DNA from: Elusimicrobiota bacterium
GTDB lineage: Bacteria; CG03
Assembly: GCA_021161625.1 (NCBI GenBank)
Contig: JAGHAG010000091.1
Location: forward strand, 1 to 17,389
Length of the DNA stretch: 17,389 bases
Direction of reading: 5' to 3'
Under the pieces are notes generated by a model that did no database searches, was not told where the DNA came from, and was given only the letters and a program-made list of their open reading frames with translations. The position numbers and the translations under genes are program-made. Shown here piece after piece: positions 6,778 through 14,559 of the stretch. The first letter of the stretch is position 1, and each line of letters begins with the position of its first letter.

Positions 6778-7613
6778 GTATTGAAATTTTAAAAAGGAAG
6801 TTGCGAAACTCACTTGTTTTTACAGCACTTCTCATAGGTGCTTTTTTTATGCTGTTTCCTTTTTTGTGGATGCTTTTTGTTGCTCTGAAAAAATCAGGAC
6901 ACGGTTTTCTTCTGGATTTTGAATTTGTAAAGCCCATTTATGCAAACTTTCTGGAAGTGTGGAAAAATTCCTCATTTCCTTTTTCAAAATTCTTCTTAAA
7001 TTCTTTGATTGTTGCAGGAGGAGGGGCTTTTTTAACTGCTCTTTTTTGTTCAATGGGGGGGTATGTTTTTGCAAAGAAAAAATTTTGGTTAAAAAATATA
7101 ATTTTCTGGTTAATGCTTGCGACTCTGATGATTCCGGGGATGATGTATATGGTTCCTCAGTTTGCAATTGTGACGCAACTCGGCTGGATAAACACATACA
7201 AGGGGATGATAATTCCACATGTTGCAAATGTATTCGGGCTTTTTCTTTTAAGGCAGCACATGGAAACAATTCCTGATGCTCTGCTGGATTCTGCAAAAAT
7301 TGATGGAGCAAGTGAGTGGCAGATTTTTAAAACAATTATTATACCTCTTTCAATGCCTGTTATAACAACTGTTTTTTTGCTTTCTTTTCTTTTTCAATGG
7401 ACGAATTTTCTGTGGCAACTTGTTGTAAACACCCCTGACAGCACAAAACTTACTCTTCCAGTCGGTCTTGCTCTTTTCAGAGGACAGTATTCAACAGAGT
7501 GGACAAAATTAATGAGTGCTTCTGCTTTTTCTATAATCCCGATTGCGGTTCTGTTTTTAATTGCACAGAAGTTTTTTATAGAAGGTCTTACTGCAGGTGC
7601 TGTAAAGGAATGA
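6774..7613 (+). CDS. CUT1 sugar ABC transporter permease, MalG/UgpE type
   Basis: A 279-residue partner permease with six membrane segments and the typical loop LLDSAKIDGASEWQIFKTII followed by PLSMPV (D172 onwards). The length fits MalG/UgpE. AAGGAG lies 6 nt before the ATG. It overlaps the first permease by ATGA and the binding-protein gene by 4 nt. A run of seven G at 7055-7061 lies in codons for Met-Gly-Gly; it is in frame here, but a slip would truncate the protein. Confidence 0.92.
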   Translation: MSIEILKRKLRNSLVFTALLIGAFFMLFPFLWMLFVALKKSGHGFLLDFEFVKPIYANFLEVWKNSSFPFSKFFLNSLIVAGGGAFLTALFCSMGGYVFAKKKFWLKNIIFWLMLATLMIPGMMYMVPQFAIVTQLGWINTYKGMIIPHVANVFGLFLLRQHMETIPDALLDSAKIDGASEWQIFKTIIIPLSMPVITTVFLLSFLFQWTNFLWQLVVNTPDSTKLTLPVGLALFRGQYSTEWTKLMSASAFSIIPIAVLFLIAQKFFIEGLTAGAVKE

Positions 7614-8908
7614 AAAAGCTGAGGTCAAAAATTAGAGGTCAGAAATCAGAAATAAAAATATCGATATTAATTTTTTTTGTAGTACTATTTGCTTTTGTTT
7701 CCTGTGGGGAAAAAACACAAACCACCCAATCTTCAGTGAAAAAAATTGTTCTCTGGGAAACCTATGGTAATGAGGAGCATGATGAGATTGTCAAAATAGC
7801 CGATGATTTTATGAAGGAAAATCCAGGAGTTCTTATTGATATTCAGCGTGTTCCGTGGGGAGGGCATGAGTCAAAACTTATGACTGCAATGATTACACAC
7901 ACCGCTCCTGATATTGCAAGGGTTGATGTTGCATTTTTACCTCGTCTGGTTAAATCAAATTCTGTTTTAGAACTTACCCGATTTGGTGAAATCAATCCAG
8001 AGAATTTTGTAAAAGCAGCAATTGAGTCAAACATATTTGAAAAAGACGGCAAAACTGGAATTTATGGACTGCCTGACCAGACAACAGGTGTTGCTCTTTT
8101 TTACAACAAAACCCTGTTTCAAAAAGCAGGCATAAAAAAGCCACCCAAAACTTGGGATGAGTTTGTAAAAGTTGCAAAGAAACTTACAGTTGACAAAAAC
8201 AGTGACGGTAAACCTGACCAGTTTGGTTTTGCAATGAATGCAAGTTTGTGGTGGCTTTTTCCTTTTTTTAACACATTTGGCGTGAAGTTTATTTCTCAGG
8301 ATGGCAAAAAATGTCTTTTAAATTCTCCTCAAGGGTATAATGCCTTACAGTTTATTGTTGACCTCTATCATAAATACAAGGTTGAGGCAGGTGCCTGGCA
8401 GAGTGGGGCAATAGACCCGGATACAGGATTTATAAATGGAATCTATGCAATGATTTTTACAGGTCCTTGGAATGTTAAAAAATTTAAAGAATCAGGAATA
8501 AATTTTGGCATTTCCTTAATTCCTGCAGGACCAAATGGCACATCAACAAATGTTGGTGGTACGAATATGGTTATTATGAGAATGGCAAAACATCCTGAAA
8601 TCTGCTTCAAATTTTTAAAATATCTGACATCGCCTCAGGTTCAGGCAATGTGGTGTGAGGACCTGGGACAGATTCCTGTGAATCTGAAAGCAGAAAAATA
8701 CATAGATTTTTCAAAGCATCCTGAAATTAAAATCTTTTTTGAGCAGATGAAAACAGCAATTGCAAGACCAAAAGTAACTTCCTATCAAAAACTTGAAATA
8801 ACAGTAAACCCATATCTTTATGCAGCACTTTCAGGAAAAATGTCTGTAAAAGAGGCACTTGACACAGTTGCAAGAAAAATAGAAGAAGAGGTCCTCAAAG
8901 AGGAATGA
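7610..8908 (+). CDS. Extracellular sugar-binding lipoprotein of the ABC importer (SBP family 1)
   Basis: A 432-residue solute-binding protein, probably the MalE equivalent. ATG 7610 overlaps the permease stop as ATGA; the frame is open upstream to 7499, but there it only shadows the permease. The signal peptide has an unusually long charged n-region (residues 1-18), a hydrophobic core ILIFFVVLFAFVS and lipidated C32. The mature part shows family features: IVLWETYGNEEHDEIVKIAD, a central YGLPDQTTGVALFYNK and KPPKTWDEFVKVAKKLT, then NGIYAMIFTGPWNV. Half of the n-region is encoded by a 7-bp-phased repeat (7621-7669). AAGGA is only 1 nt before the ATG, so translation is probably coupled to the permease. 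Lipidation suggests it is tethered to a membrane rather than free in the periplasm. Maltodextrin as ligand is inferred from context. Confidence 0.92.
   Translation: MKKLRSKIRGQKSEIKISILIFFVVLFAFVSCGEKTQTTQSSVKKIVLWETYGNEEHDEIVKIADDFMKENPGVLIDIQRVPWGGHESKLMTAMITHTAPDIARVDVAFLPRLVKSNSVLELTRFGEINPENFVKAAIESNIFEKDGKTGIYGLPDQTTGVALFYNKTLFQKAGIKKPPKTWDEFVKVAKKLTVDKNSDGKPDQFGFAMNASLWWLFPFFNTFGVKFISQDGKKCLLNSPQGYNALQFIVDLYHKYKVEAGAWQSGAIDPDTGFINGIYAMIFTGPWNVKKFKESGINFGISLIPAGPNGTSTNVGGTNMVIMRMAKHPEICFKFLKYLTSPQVQAMWCEDLGQIPVNLKAEKYIDFSKHPEIKIFFEQMKTAIARPKVTSYQKLEITVNPYLYAALSGKMSVKEALDTVARKIEEEVLKEE
7621..7669 (+). repeat. 7-bp-phased repeat inside the binding-protein signal sequence
   Basis: Seven heptamers run in phase: GAGGTCA, AAAATTA, GAGGTCA, GAAATCA, GAAATAA, AAATATC, GATATTA. 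The first four are a 14-bp unit repeated with 2 mismatches (7621-7634 and 7635-7648). Translated, they give RSKIRGQKSEIKIS, the basic n-region of the signal peptide. Style and period match the intergenic arrays at 226-358 and 1827-1910. Confidence 0.7.
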
Positions 8909-11175
8909 GAAAATTCCTTATTTTTTTTGTTTTTTTGTTCAGGTGTTTTGCATATATTCCCCCATCTCCAGTGGTTGGTTTTTGTGATGATGAAGTAAAA
9001 ATAAAACTATATTCCAGCAAAATTTCCCATATAAGTTCAGATTATAGAGGTTTTTCCTGGCAGGAAGGGGATACCTTTTTTATAAAAATGCCTTCCGAAG
9101 AAAAATTTGAAGTCATAAAAATTACCATAAAAGAGGAAGATGTTTCTAAAAACATAGAAATTCCTTTTTTTTCTGAGAAGAAGTTTTCATATAAATTCAG
9201 ATACTTTTCCCCCACGGCATCCACAGTTGCGGTTGCAGGAACCTTTAATAACTGGAGGAGCGATAAAGATTTTTTAACAAAAAAGGGAAGTGTTTTTGAA
9301 CTTGAAAAAGAACTTCCACCTGAAACACACCAGTATAAATTTGTTGTTGACGGTAAATGGGTGAGGGACCCTCAAAATCCACTGAAAACCCCGGATGGAT
9401 TTGGTGGCTTTAATTCAGTTATAAAGTATGAAAAGAAAAAGGAACCTGCAGCTCTGGATTTCAGGCAGACGCTTCTTGAAGATAACTGGATTGTTGAGTT
9501 TCTTCCATCAGTAAAAGTCGGAATTGCCTACTGTTATTTTAATGGGAAAGTTTTAAGGGAAGATTTTGATAAAGGAAAATTTTCTTTTATTATTCCGATA
9601 AAAGAAAAGAAACTTCAAAAGTTCTGGGTCTGGTGGCAGGATGAAACAGGAAAAACCTCTAAAATCCTTAAAGTTTATAAAAATTTTTCGCATCTAATTT
9701 CTTGGCCTGAAAGTGTTATTTATGCAATTACAACAGACAGATTTTATAATGGAAATACCACAAATGACAATCCTGTTATTCAGGAGGGACTTTTAAAAAA
9801 GGCAAATTATATGGGAGGAGATTTTCAGGGAATAATTGAAAAAATCAAAGAAGGATACTTTAATCGTCTTGGCGTAAATGTCCTGTGGCTCTCTCCTGTC
9901 TATGATAACACAAACAATGCCTACAGGGATGCCCTTCCACCTCACAGGTTTTTTACAGGATATCATGGATACTGGCCAGTTTCATTTGAAAAAGTTGAAG
10001 AACATTTCGGAACAGAGGATGACTTAAAAAATCTTATAAAAACCGCTCATAAAAACAATATAAAAGTTATGGCAGATATGGTTTTCAACCATGTTCACAT
10101 AGAACACCCCTGGTGGAAAGAACACAAGAGTTGGTTTGGAAAATTAGAATTGCCGGATGGGACAAAAAATATAAGGAAGTTTGACGAGTATCCATATACA
10201 ACATGGTTTGATGAATTTTTGCCATCATTTGATTATTCAAAAAAAGAAGCGGTTTCCGCAGTAACAGACAACGCAATCTGGTGGATTGAAAATTTTGGCT
10301 TTGATGCATTTCGTCTTGATGCTGTAAAACACATACCTGTAAATTTCTGGAAAAGGTTAAAAGAAAAAATAAGAATTTATGAAGAAAAAACAAAAAAAAA
10401 TTTTTATCTTGTGGGAGAGACAATTTCATCCCGAAGCACAATAAATCAGTTTATAGGCAGGGATTTGCTTCATGGACAGTTTGACTTTCCTCTCTACTGG
10501 AAAATCAGGGATGTTTTTGCTCTTGGCAGGGGGAGTTTTAAGGAACTTGATGAGGAACTTAAGAAATCTATCACTCAATACAAAGATATAAGATACATGT
10601 CAACTCTTCTTGGCAATCACGATTTTCCGAGATTTATGGCATTTGCTGACGGCGATATTGTTGGAGACGAAAAAGAAATTGGCTGGAGCAATCCTCCAAA
10701 GGTTGACAAGGAAACAAGTTATGAGAAGATAAAGATGGCATTTACTTTTATTTTGACAAATCCAGGAATCCCTGTGATTTTTTATGGTGATGAGGTTGCC
10801 CTTACCGGAGCAGGAGACCCGGATAACAGAAGAATGATGAATTTCAATCCAGATAAAAGAGAAAAAGAGGTTTTTGAAGTTGTTTCAAAGCTGATAAAAG
10901 CAAGAAGAGAAATTCCTGCCCTGACATTTGGATGGCACAAGACCCTGCTTGTTTCAGATGATATTTTTGCTTATCTCAAACATTACTTTCAGAATAAAGT
11001 TTTGATTGTTTTCAACAAATCAGATAAATCAAAAAAAATAAGGATAAACACAGGTCTGGGGAATGTAAAACTTAAGAGCATTTTTTCAGGAAAAGTTTAT
11101 AAAATAAAAGAGGGAATTTTGAAAATGAAAATTCCTGCTTTAAGTGGAGAAGTGTTGCTGGTTGAAAAATTGTAA
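8905..11175 (+). CDS. Exported GH13 alpha-amylase family enzyme with an N-terminal CBM48
   Basis: A 756-residue glycoside hydrolase that cuts alpha-glucans outside the cytoplasm. A signal peptide (MRKFLIFFVFLFRCFA) is followed by an Ig-like region (about 20-92), a glycogen-binding domain at about 95-178 (GTFNNW W117, K145, W152, N170), a linker beta-sandwich (about 180-265), the GH13 barrel from about 270 (YAITTDRFYNGN, a calcium-site-like motif) and a C-terminal beta domain from about 670. The GH13 signature regions are intact: DMVFNH at 391-396; GFDAFRLDAVKH with nucleophile D472; VGETI with acid/base E505; GNHD with D573. Endo-amylase, neopullulanase or maltogenic activity cannot be told apart here. 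It overlaps the binding-protein gene by ATGA. A poly-A run of nine at 10392-10400 is a possible slippage site, though the frame is intact. Confidence 0.92.
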   Translation: MRKFLIFFVFLFRCFAYIPPSPVVGFCDDEVKIKLYSSKISHISSDYRGFSWQEGDTFFIKMPSEEKFEVIKITIKEEDVSKNIEIPFFSEKKFSYKFRYFSPTASTVAVAGTFNNWRSDKDFLTKKGSVFELEKELPPETHQYKFVVDGKWVRDPQNPLKTPDGFGGFNSVIKYEKKKEPAALDFRQTLLEDNWIVEFLPSVKVGIAYCYFNGKVLREDFDKGKFSFIIPIKEKKLQKFWVWWQDETGKTSKILKVYKNFSHLISWPESVIYAITTDRFYNGNTTNDNPVIQEGLLKKANYMGGDFQGIIEKIKEGYFNRLGVNVLWLSPVYDNTNNAYRDALPPHRFFTGYHGYWPVSFEKVEEHFGTEDDLKNLIKTAHKNNIKVMADMVFNHVHIEHPWWKEHKSWFGKLELPDGTKNIRKFDEYPYTTWFDEFLPSFDYSKKEAVSAVTDNAIWWIENFGFDAFRLDAVKHIPVNFWKRLKEKIRIYEEKTKKNFYLVGETISSRSTINQFIGRDLLHGQFDFPLYWKIRDVFALGRGSFKELDEELKKSITQYKDIRYMSTLLGNHDFPRFMAFADGDIVGDEKEIGWSNPPKVDKETSYEKIKMAFTFILTNPGIPVIFYGDEVALTGAGDPDNRRMMNFNPDKREKEVFEVVSKLIKARREIPALTFGWHKTLLVSDDIFAYLKHYFQNKVLIVFNKSDKSKKIRINTGLGNVKLKSIFSGKVYKIKEGILKMKIPALSGEVLLVEKL

Positions 11176-11184
11176 GGAGGAGCG

Positions 11185-11493
11185 ATGAAGGAGAAGGAAG
11201 TTTTAATTGCGAATTTAAGGAAACAGATAGAAGACCTTGAAAAAATTCCGAAAAGCATTCATTCCACTAAAAGAAAATTAAAGGAGTTAATTGCTGAAAT
11301 TGAGGATGAAAGCAAAATTGGCACCCCTCCTGAATTTGATTTTGGGTCTCAGGTTTACAAAAAAGTTCTTGCGAGTGTATTGAAAGAATTGAAAAAGAAC
11401 ATAAAAATTTTGAAAGAAACAGGAGATTTTATCGCATCCCTTCAGAAAGAAACAACCACATCAGTGCCGTCTCAAAAAGAATTTGAAGAATAA
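11185..11493 (+). CDS. Small coiled-coil protein of unknown function
   Basis: A 102-residue charged protein without signal peptide or membrane segment, so probably cytoplasmic. Residues about 3-42 (VLIANLRKQIEDLEKI, then KRKLKELIAEIEDE) form heptads typical of a coiled coil. A conserved-looking centre, GTPPEFDFGSQVYKKV, leads to a second amphipathic helix (ASVLKELKKNIKILKETGDF) and a Ser/Thr/Glu tail. I do not recognise a family. Its ribosome-binding site (AAGGAGG, 4 nt from the ATG) is among the strongest in the operon, which argues it is real and well expressed. It lies between the exported amylase and the cytoplasmic debranching enzyme and overlaps the latter by 11 nt. A scaffold or adaptor role would be a guess. 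Confidence 0.75.
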   Translation: MKEKEVLIANLRKQIEDLEKIPKSIHSTKRKLKELIAEIEDESKIGTPPEFDFGSQVYKKVLASVLKELKKNIKILKETGDFIASLQKETTTSVPSQKEFEE

Positions 11494-13252
11494 AAAACCA
11501 TATAAAGAATGGCTTCTTACAAACTTTAAGGGAGGATATTGTTCACAGGGGACAGACGCAAGGAATTTAAGAAGATTTCATGGACTTCTTGTTGCATCAA
11601 AAAATCTTACAAGATATAATCTCCTTTCCCACATAGAAATAATTCCGCAAGGGGTTTTTCAGATTTTGGAAACTTTTCCAGAAGTGGTTTATGAAATAAA
11701 AGGAAAAAGTTTTACAATTGAGCAGAGAATTTCTTTTTCCCCATATAAAAACGCAGTTTCAATTTCTTTTAAATTAAAAACTCCAAAAAGTTTACAAATT
11801 CTGGTAAGACCCTTTTTTCAAATGAGAGAAAATCACCACTTACAGAAAACCCCTGAATTTAATTTTTACAAAACAGGAAAATTTAATGTAATTGAAAAAA
11901 AGAGTTTGAGGTGTTTCTTCTATCCTTCCTGCTTTTTTGTGGTGGATAGGTTTATAAAAGAGGTGGAATATTGCGAGGATAAAATCAGGGATTATGAATT
12001 TAAGGAAAAAATTTTTTCACCGGGCTTTTATAGAATTGATTTAAAAAAGGGAAAAAATTTTTCGTTTTATTTTTGCGATGAAAAAATCAAAAAGTTTTTT
12101 GATTTTAAAAAAGAGAGACTTGAAAGCAGAAAAAATTTCTTTAAGAATTTTAGATACAGGGAAAAGTTTTTTGAAAAACTTCTTTGTGCCTCTCTTGATT
12201 TTGATGCAGGGGATGAAATTGTTGCAGGATATCCATGGTTTGGTGCATGGGGAAGGGATACAATGATATCCATACCCGGACTTTTGCTTTACCCCGGAAG
12301 AATAAAAAAAACGCAAAAAATTTTCAAAAAAGCATCTATGTCAATAAGAAAGGGACTTTTGCCTAACATTTTTTCTGATGAAAAAAATCCTCATTTCTAC
12401 AATTCGGTGGATGCTTCCCTCTGGTTTATCTGGGCTCTTTCAGAATACAGAAGAATTGTTGGATTTGATGATTTTTTAAAGTCAATGAAAAAAACAGTTG
12501 CAGGAATTATAAAAAATTACGCAAAAGGCACTGATTTTAATATAAAAATGGATGTAGATGGTTTTATTTGGGCAGGTAAAAAGGGATATGCCCTTACATG
12601 GATGGATGCTGTTTATAAGGGAAAAGCGTTTACCCCTCGAATGGGGAAGCCAGTTGAAATTCAGGGACTGTGGTTTAATGCTTTAAAATTTGCCCGTGAG
12701 TGTGGTTTTTATGATACTTCTGAAATTTTAGAGAAAATAAAAAATGAGTTTAAGAAAAAGTTTTTTATAAAAGAAAGAGGATATCTTGTAGATTACATTG
12801 ATTTAAAAGGCAGAAAAAACAAACTTTTAAGACCGAATCAGATAATTGCACTTGCTTTAATGAAAGAACTTTTTACTGATGAGGAGATAAAAAATATAAT
12901 AAAAGTAGTAAGGGCAAAATTGTTTACCCCGTTTGGATTGAGGAGTCTTGCTCCTGATGAAAGAGGTTATAAAAAAATTTACTGGGGGAATTTAAAGAAA
13001 AGAGATAGTGCCTATCATCAGGGCACAGTCTGGAGCTGGCTTTTGATGTTTTACTGGCAGATTGAAAAACCTCAAAAAAGGAAATTTCTAAACACATGGG
13101 AGAGGCATCTTGAGGAGGCAGGATTGGGGTGTTTTTCAGAAATTTTTGATGCCGAAAGACCATTTTATCCAAGAGGTTGTATGCATCAGGCGTGGACTGT
13201 TGCAGCACTTCTCTATATTTCTTTTTTAAGAAGATGGATAACAAAAAGATAA
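11483..13252 (+). CDS. Glycogen-debranching enzyme, amylo-alpha-1,6-glucosidase type (GDE/GH133-like)
   Basis: A 589-residue cytoplasmic enzyme, without signal peptide, that should remove alpha-1,6-linked glucose from imported branched maltodextrins. The N-terminal GDE_N domain has a variant of its signature: TNFKGGYCSQGTDARNLRRF then HGLLVAS, where most members have a GLGGYASGT form. The C-terminal (alpha/alpha)6 domain has AGYPWFGAWGRDTMI (D259), NSVDASLWF, DGFIWAGKKGYALTWMDA (D375, the candidate catalytic acid by likeness to TWMD in eukaryotic GDE), VEIQGLWFNAL, RPNQIIAL, GLRSLAPDERGY and YHQGTVWSWLL. The start is TTG 11483, overlapping the coiled-coil gene by 11 nt, with no clear ribosome-binding site; reinitiation after the upstream gene is likely. 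The lack of a fused transferase domain means only the glucosidase half of eukaryotic GDE is present. Confidence 0.9.
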   Translation: MKNKKPYKEWLLTNFKGGYCSQGTDARNLRRFHGLLVASKNLTRYNLLSHIEIIPQGVFQILETFPEVVYEIKGKSFTIEQRISFSPYKNAVSISFKLKTPKSLQILVRPFFQMRENHHLQKTPEFNFYKTGKFNVIEKKSLRCFFYPSCFFVVDRFIKEVEYCEDKIRDYEFKEKIFSPGFYRIDLKKGKNFSFYFCDEKIKKFFDFKKERLESRKNFFKNFRYREKFFEKLLCASLDFDAGDEIVAGYPWFGAWGRDTMISIPGLLLYPGRIKKTQKIFKKASMSIRKGLLPNIFSDEKNPHFYNSVDASLWFIWALSEYRRIVGFDDFLKSMKKTVAGIIKNYAKGTDFNIKMDVDGFIWAGKKGYALTWMDAVYKGKAFTPRMGKPVEIQGLWFNALKFARECGFYDTSEILEKIKNEFKKKFFIKERGYLVDYIDLKGRKNKLLRPNQIIALALMKELFTDEEIKNIIKVVRAKLFTPFGLRSLAPDERGYKKIYWGNLKKRDSAYHQGTVWSWLLMFYWQIEKPQKRKFLNTWERHLEEAGLGCFSEIFDAERPFYPRGCMHQAWTVAALLYISFLRRWITKR

Positions 13253-14559
13253 AATTTTATCTGGAAAGTTTTGCTGAGATTTTTCTGGTTTTTTTGTTTC
13301 TCTTAATAACATTAAAACTTATAAAATCTCCAAGACCAAGAGACATTCTTTATTTTTATATTTTTTGTGAAATTCTTGGGTTTTATTTCTTCTCAATTTA
13401 TACGGCGTTTTTTATTACATTTTCCTTTTCACTCATTGCACTTTTGACTTTGATAATAAAACCTGATGGATGGATTGTCATTGAAATCCTTGCTGCGTGG
13501 GGAATTTTTTATCTTCTAAACATTTATCTTAAAATTGCAGAGAAAGAGTATGGCAAACAGAAACTTGACCTTGAAAAAATAGAGCAGCAGATCACAACTC
13601 TTGAAGCCCAAATAGAAAAATTCAAAGAGGAAGAACCGATCTTTAAGGAACGTCTTGAAAAATACAAAGATCTTGCAAATTTTTCCTTTGAACTCGGCAC
13701 GACCCTTGATTTTGAAAAAATATCAAAGACAGCAATAACTTTTACAAAACAGGTATTTAAAAATTCAAATGTAATGCTTGTTGCAGGTGCCTCAGATATT
13801 TATGACAGATGGATTTATGAGGAACAAAAGCCCCTTCTGGTTGAAGACACCGGCAAGGATTACAGATTTCCAAGAATTTATCCCGAGTTTACCTCGCTTA
13901 TCGCATATCCAATTTTCAGTGAGGGCAAAATTTATTCAATAATCAAGGTTTTTTCCCGACAAAATTCCTTTCAGGCGGAAGATTTAAGATTTCTTTCAAC
14001 AATTGCATCCCTTTCAGCCATTGCTTTTATGAATGCAAATCTCTTTGAAAAAACACAGGCACTTGCAATAACAGATTCCCTTACAGGGCTTTTCAATCAC
14101 ACATATTTTCTTGAAAGAGTAAGAGAAGAAGTCACAAGGGCAAAAAGATTTGGTGAAAAACTTTGTTTTATGATGTTAGACATAGACCATTTCAAAAAAT
14201 TTAATGACACTTACGGGCATCAGATAGGGGATGAAGTTCTTATAAGGGTTGCAGGCAGGATAAAAAGAAAACTCCGTGCTACAGACCTTATAGGAAGATA
14301 TGGAGGTGAGGAATTTGCGGTTCTGCTTCCAAAAACCGATAAAAAAAATGCGATAAAAATTGCAGAGGCATTGAGAAAGGCAATCCAGTCGGAGAAATTT
14401 AACTTTTCAGGTGAGAAGCTTAATGTTACGGTGACAATTGGGGTTTCGGCTTTTCCCGAGTGTAATACAATATCAGAACTGATTGCATCGGCAGATGAAT
14501 CTCTTTACAGAGGAAAAAAACTTGGCAGGAACAGGGTTGTTTTATGGGAAAAAGGTTAA
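13234..14559 (+). CDS. Membrane GAF-GGDEF diguanylate cyclase
   Basis: A 441-residue protein predicted to make c-di-GMP from GTP. ATG 13234 lies within the end of the debranching-enzyme gene (19-nt overlap); the frame opens earlier at 13177, but those residues shadow that gene. About four hydrophobic segments fill residues 9-98, a coiled coil (LDLEKIEQQITTLEAQIEKF) covers about 100-140, a GAF-like sensor lies at about 145-270, and the GGDEF domain follows: TDSLTGLFNHTYF, LDIDHFKKFND with metal ligand D316, GHQIGDE, GRYGGEEF (GGEEF at 357-361) and ADESLYRGK. An inhibitory I-site RATD (348-351) lies five residues before GGEEF, so product feedback is expected. The GAF ligand is unknown. Confidence 0.9.
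   Translation: MDNKKIKFYLESFAEIFLVFLFLLITLKLIKSPRPRDILYFYIFCEILGFYFFSIYTAFFITFSFSLIALLTLIIKPDGWIVIEILAAWGIFYLLNIYLKIAEKEYGKQKLDLEKIEQQITTLEAQIEKFKEEEPIFKERLEKYKDLANFSFELGTTLDFEKISKTAITFTKQVFKNSNVMLVAGASDIYDRWIYEEQKPLLVEDTGKDYRFPRIYPEFTSLIAYPIFSEGKIYSIIKVFSRQNSFQAEDLRFLSTIASLSAIAFMNANLFEKTQALAITDSLTGLFNHTYFLERVREEVTRAKRFGEKLCFMMLDIDHFKKFNDTYGHQIGDEVLIRVAGRIKRKLRATDLIGRYGGEEFAVLLPKTDKKNAIKIAEALRKAIQSEKFNFSGEKLNVTVTIGVSAFPECNTISELIASADESLYRGKKLGRNRVVLWEKG

Noticed and set aside
6847..7311. Minus-strand reading frame of 154 codons
   Set aside because: It is antisense to a well-supported permease; composition is an echo of the sense codons and no family is recognisable.
12924..13244. Minus-strand reading frame of 106 codons
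   Set aside because: It is antisense to the conserved C-terminal motifs of the debranching enzyme, which explain the region fully.
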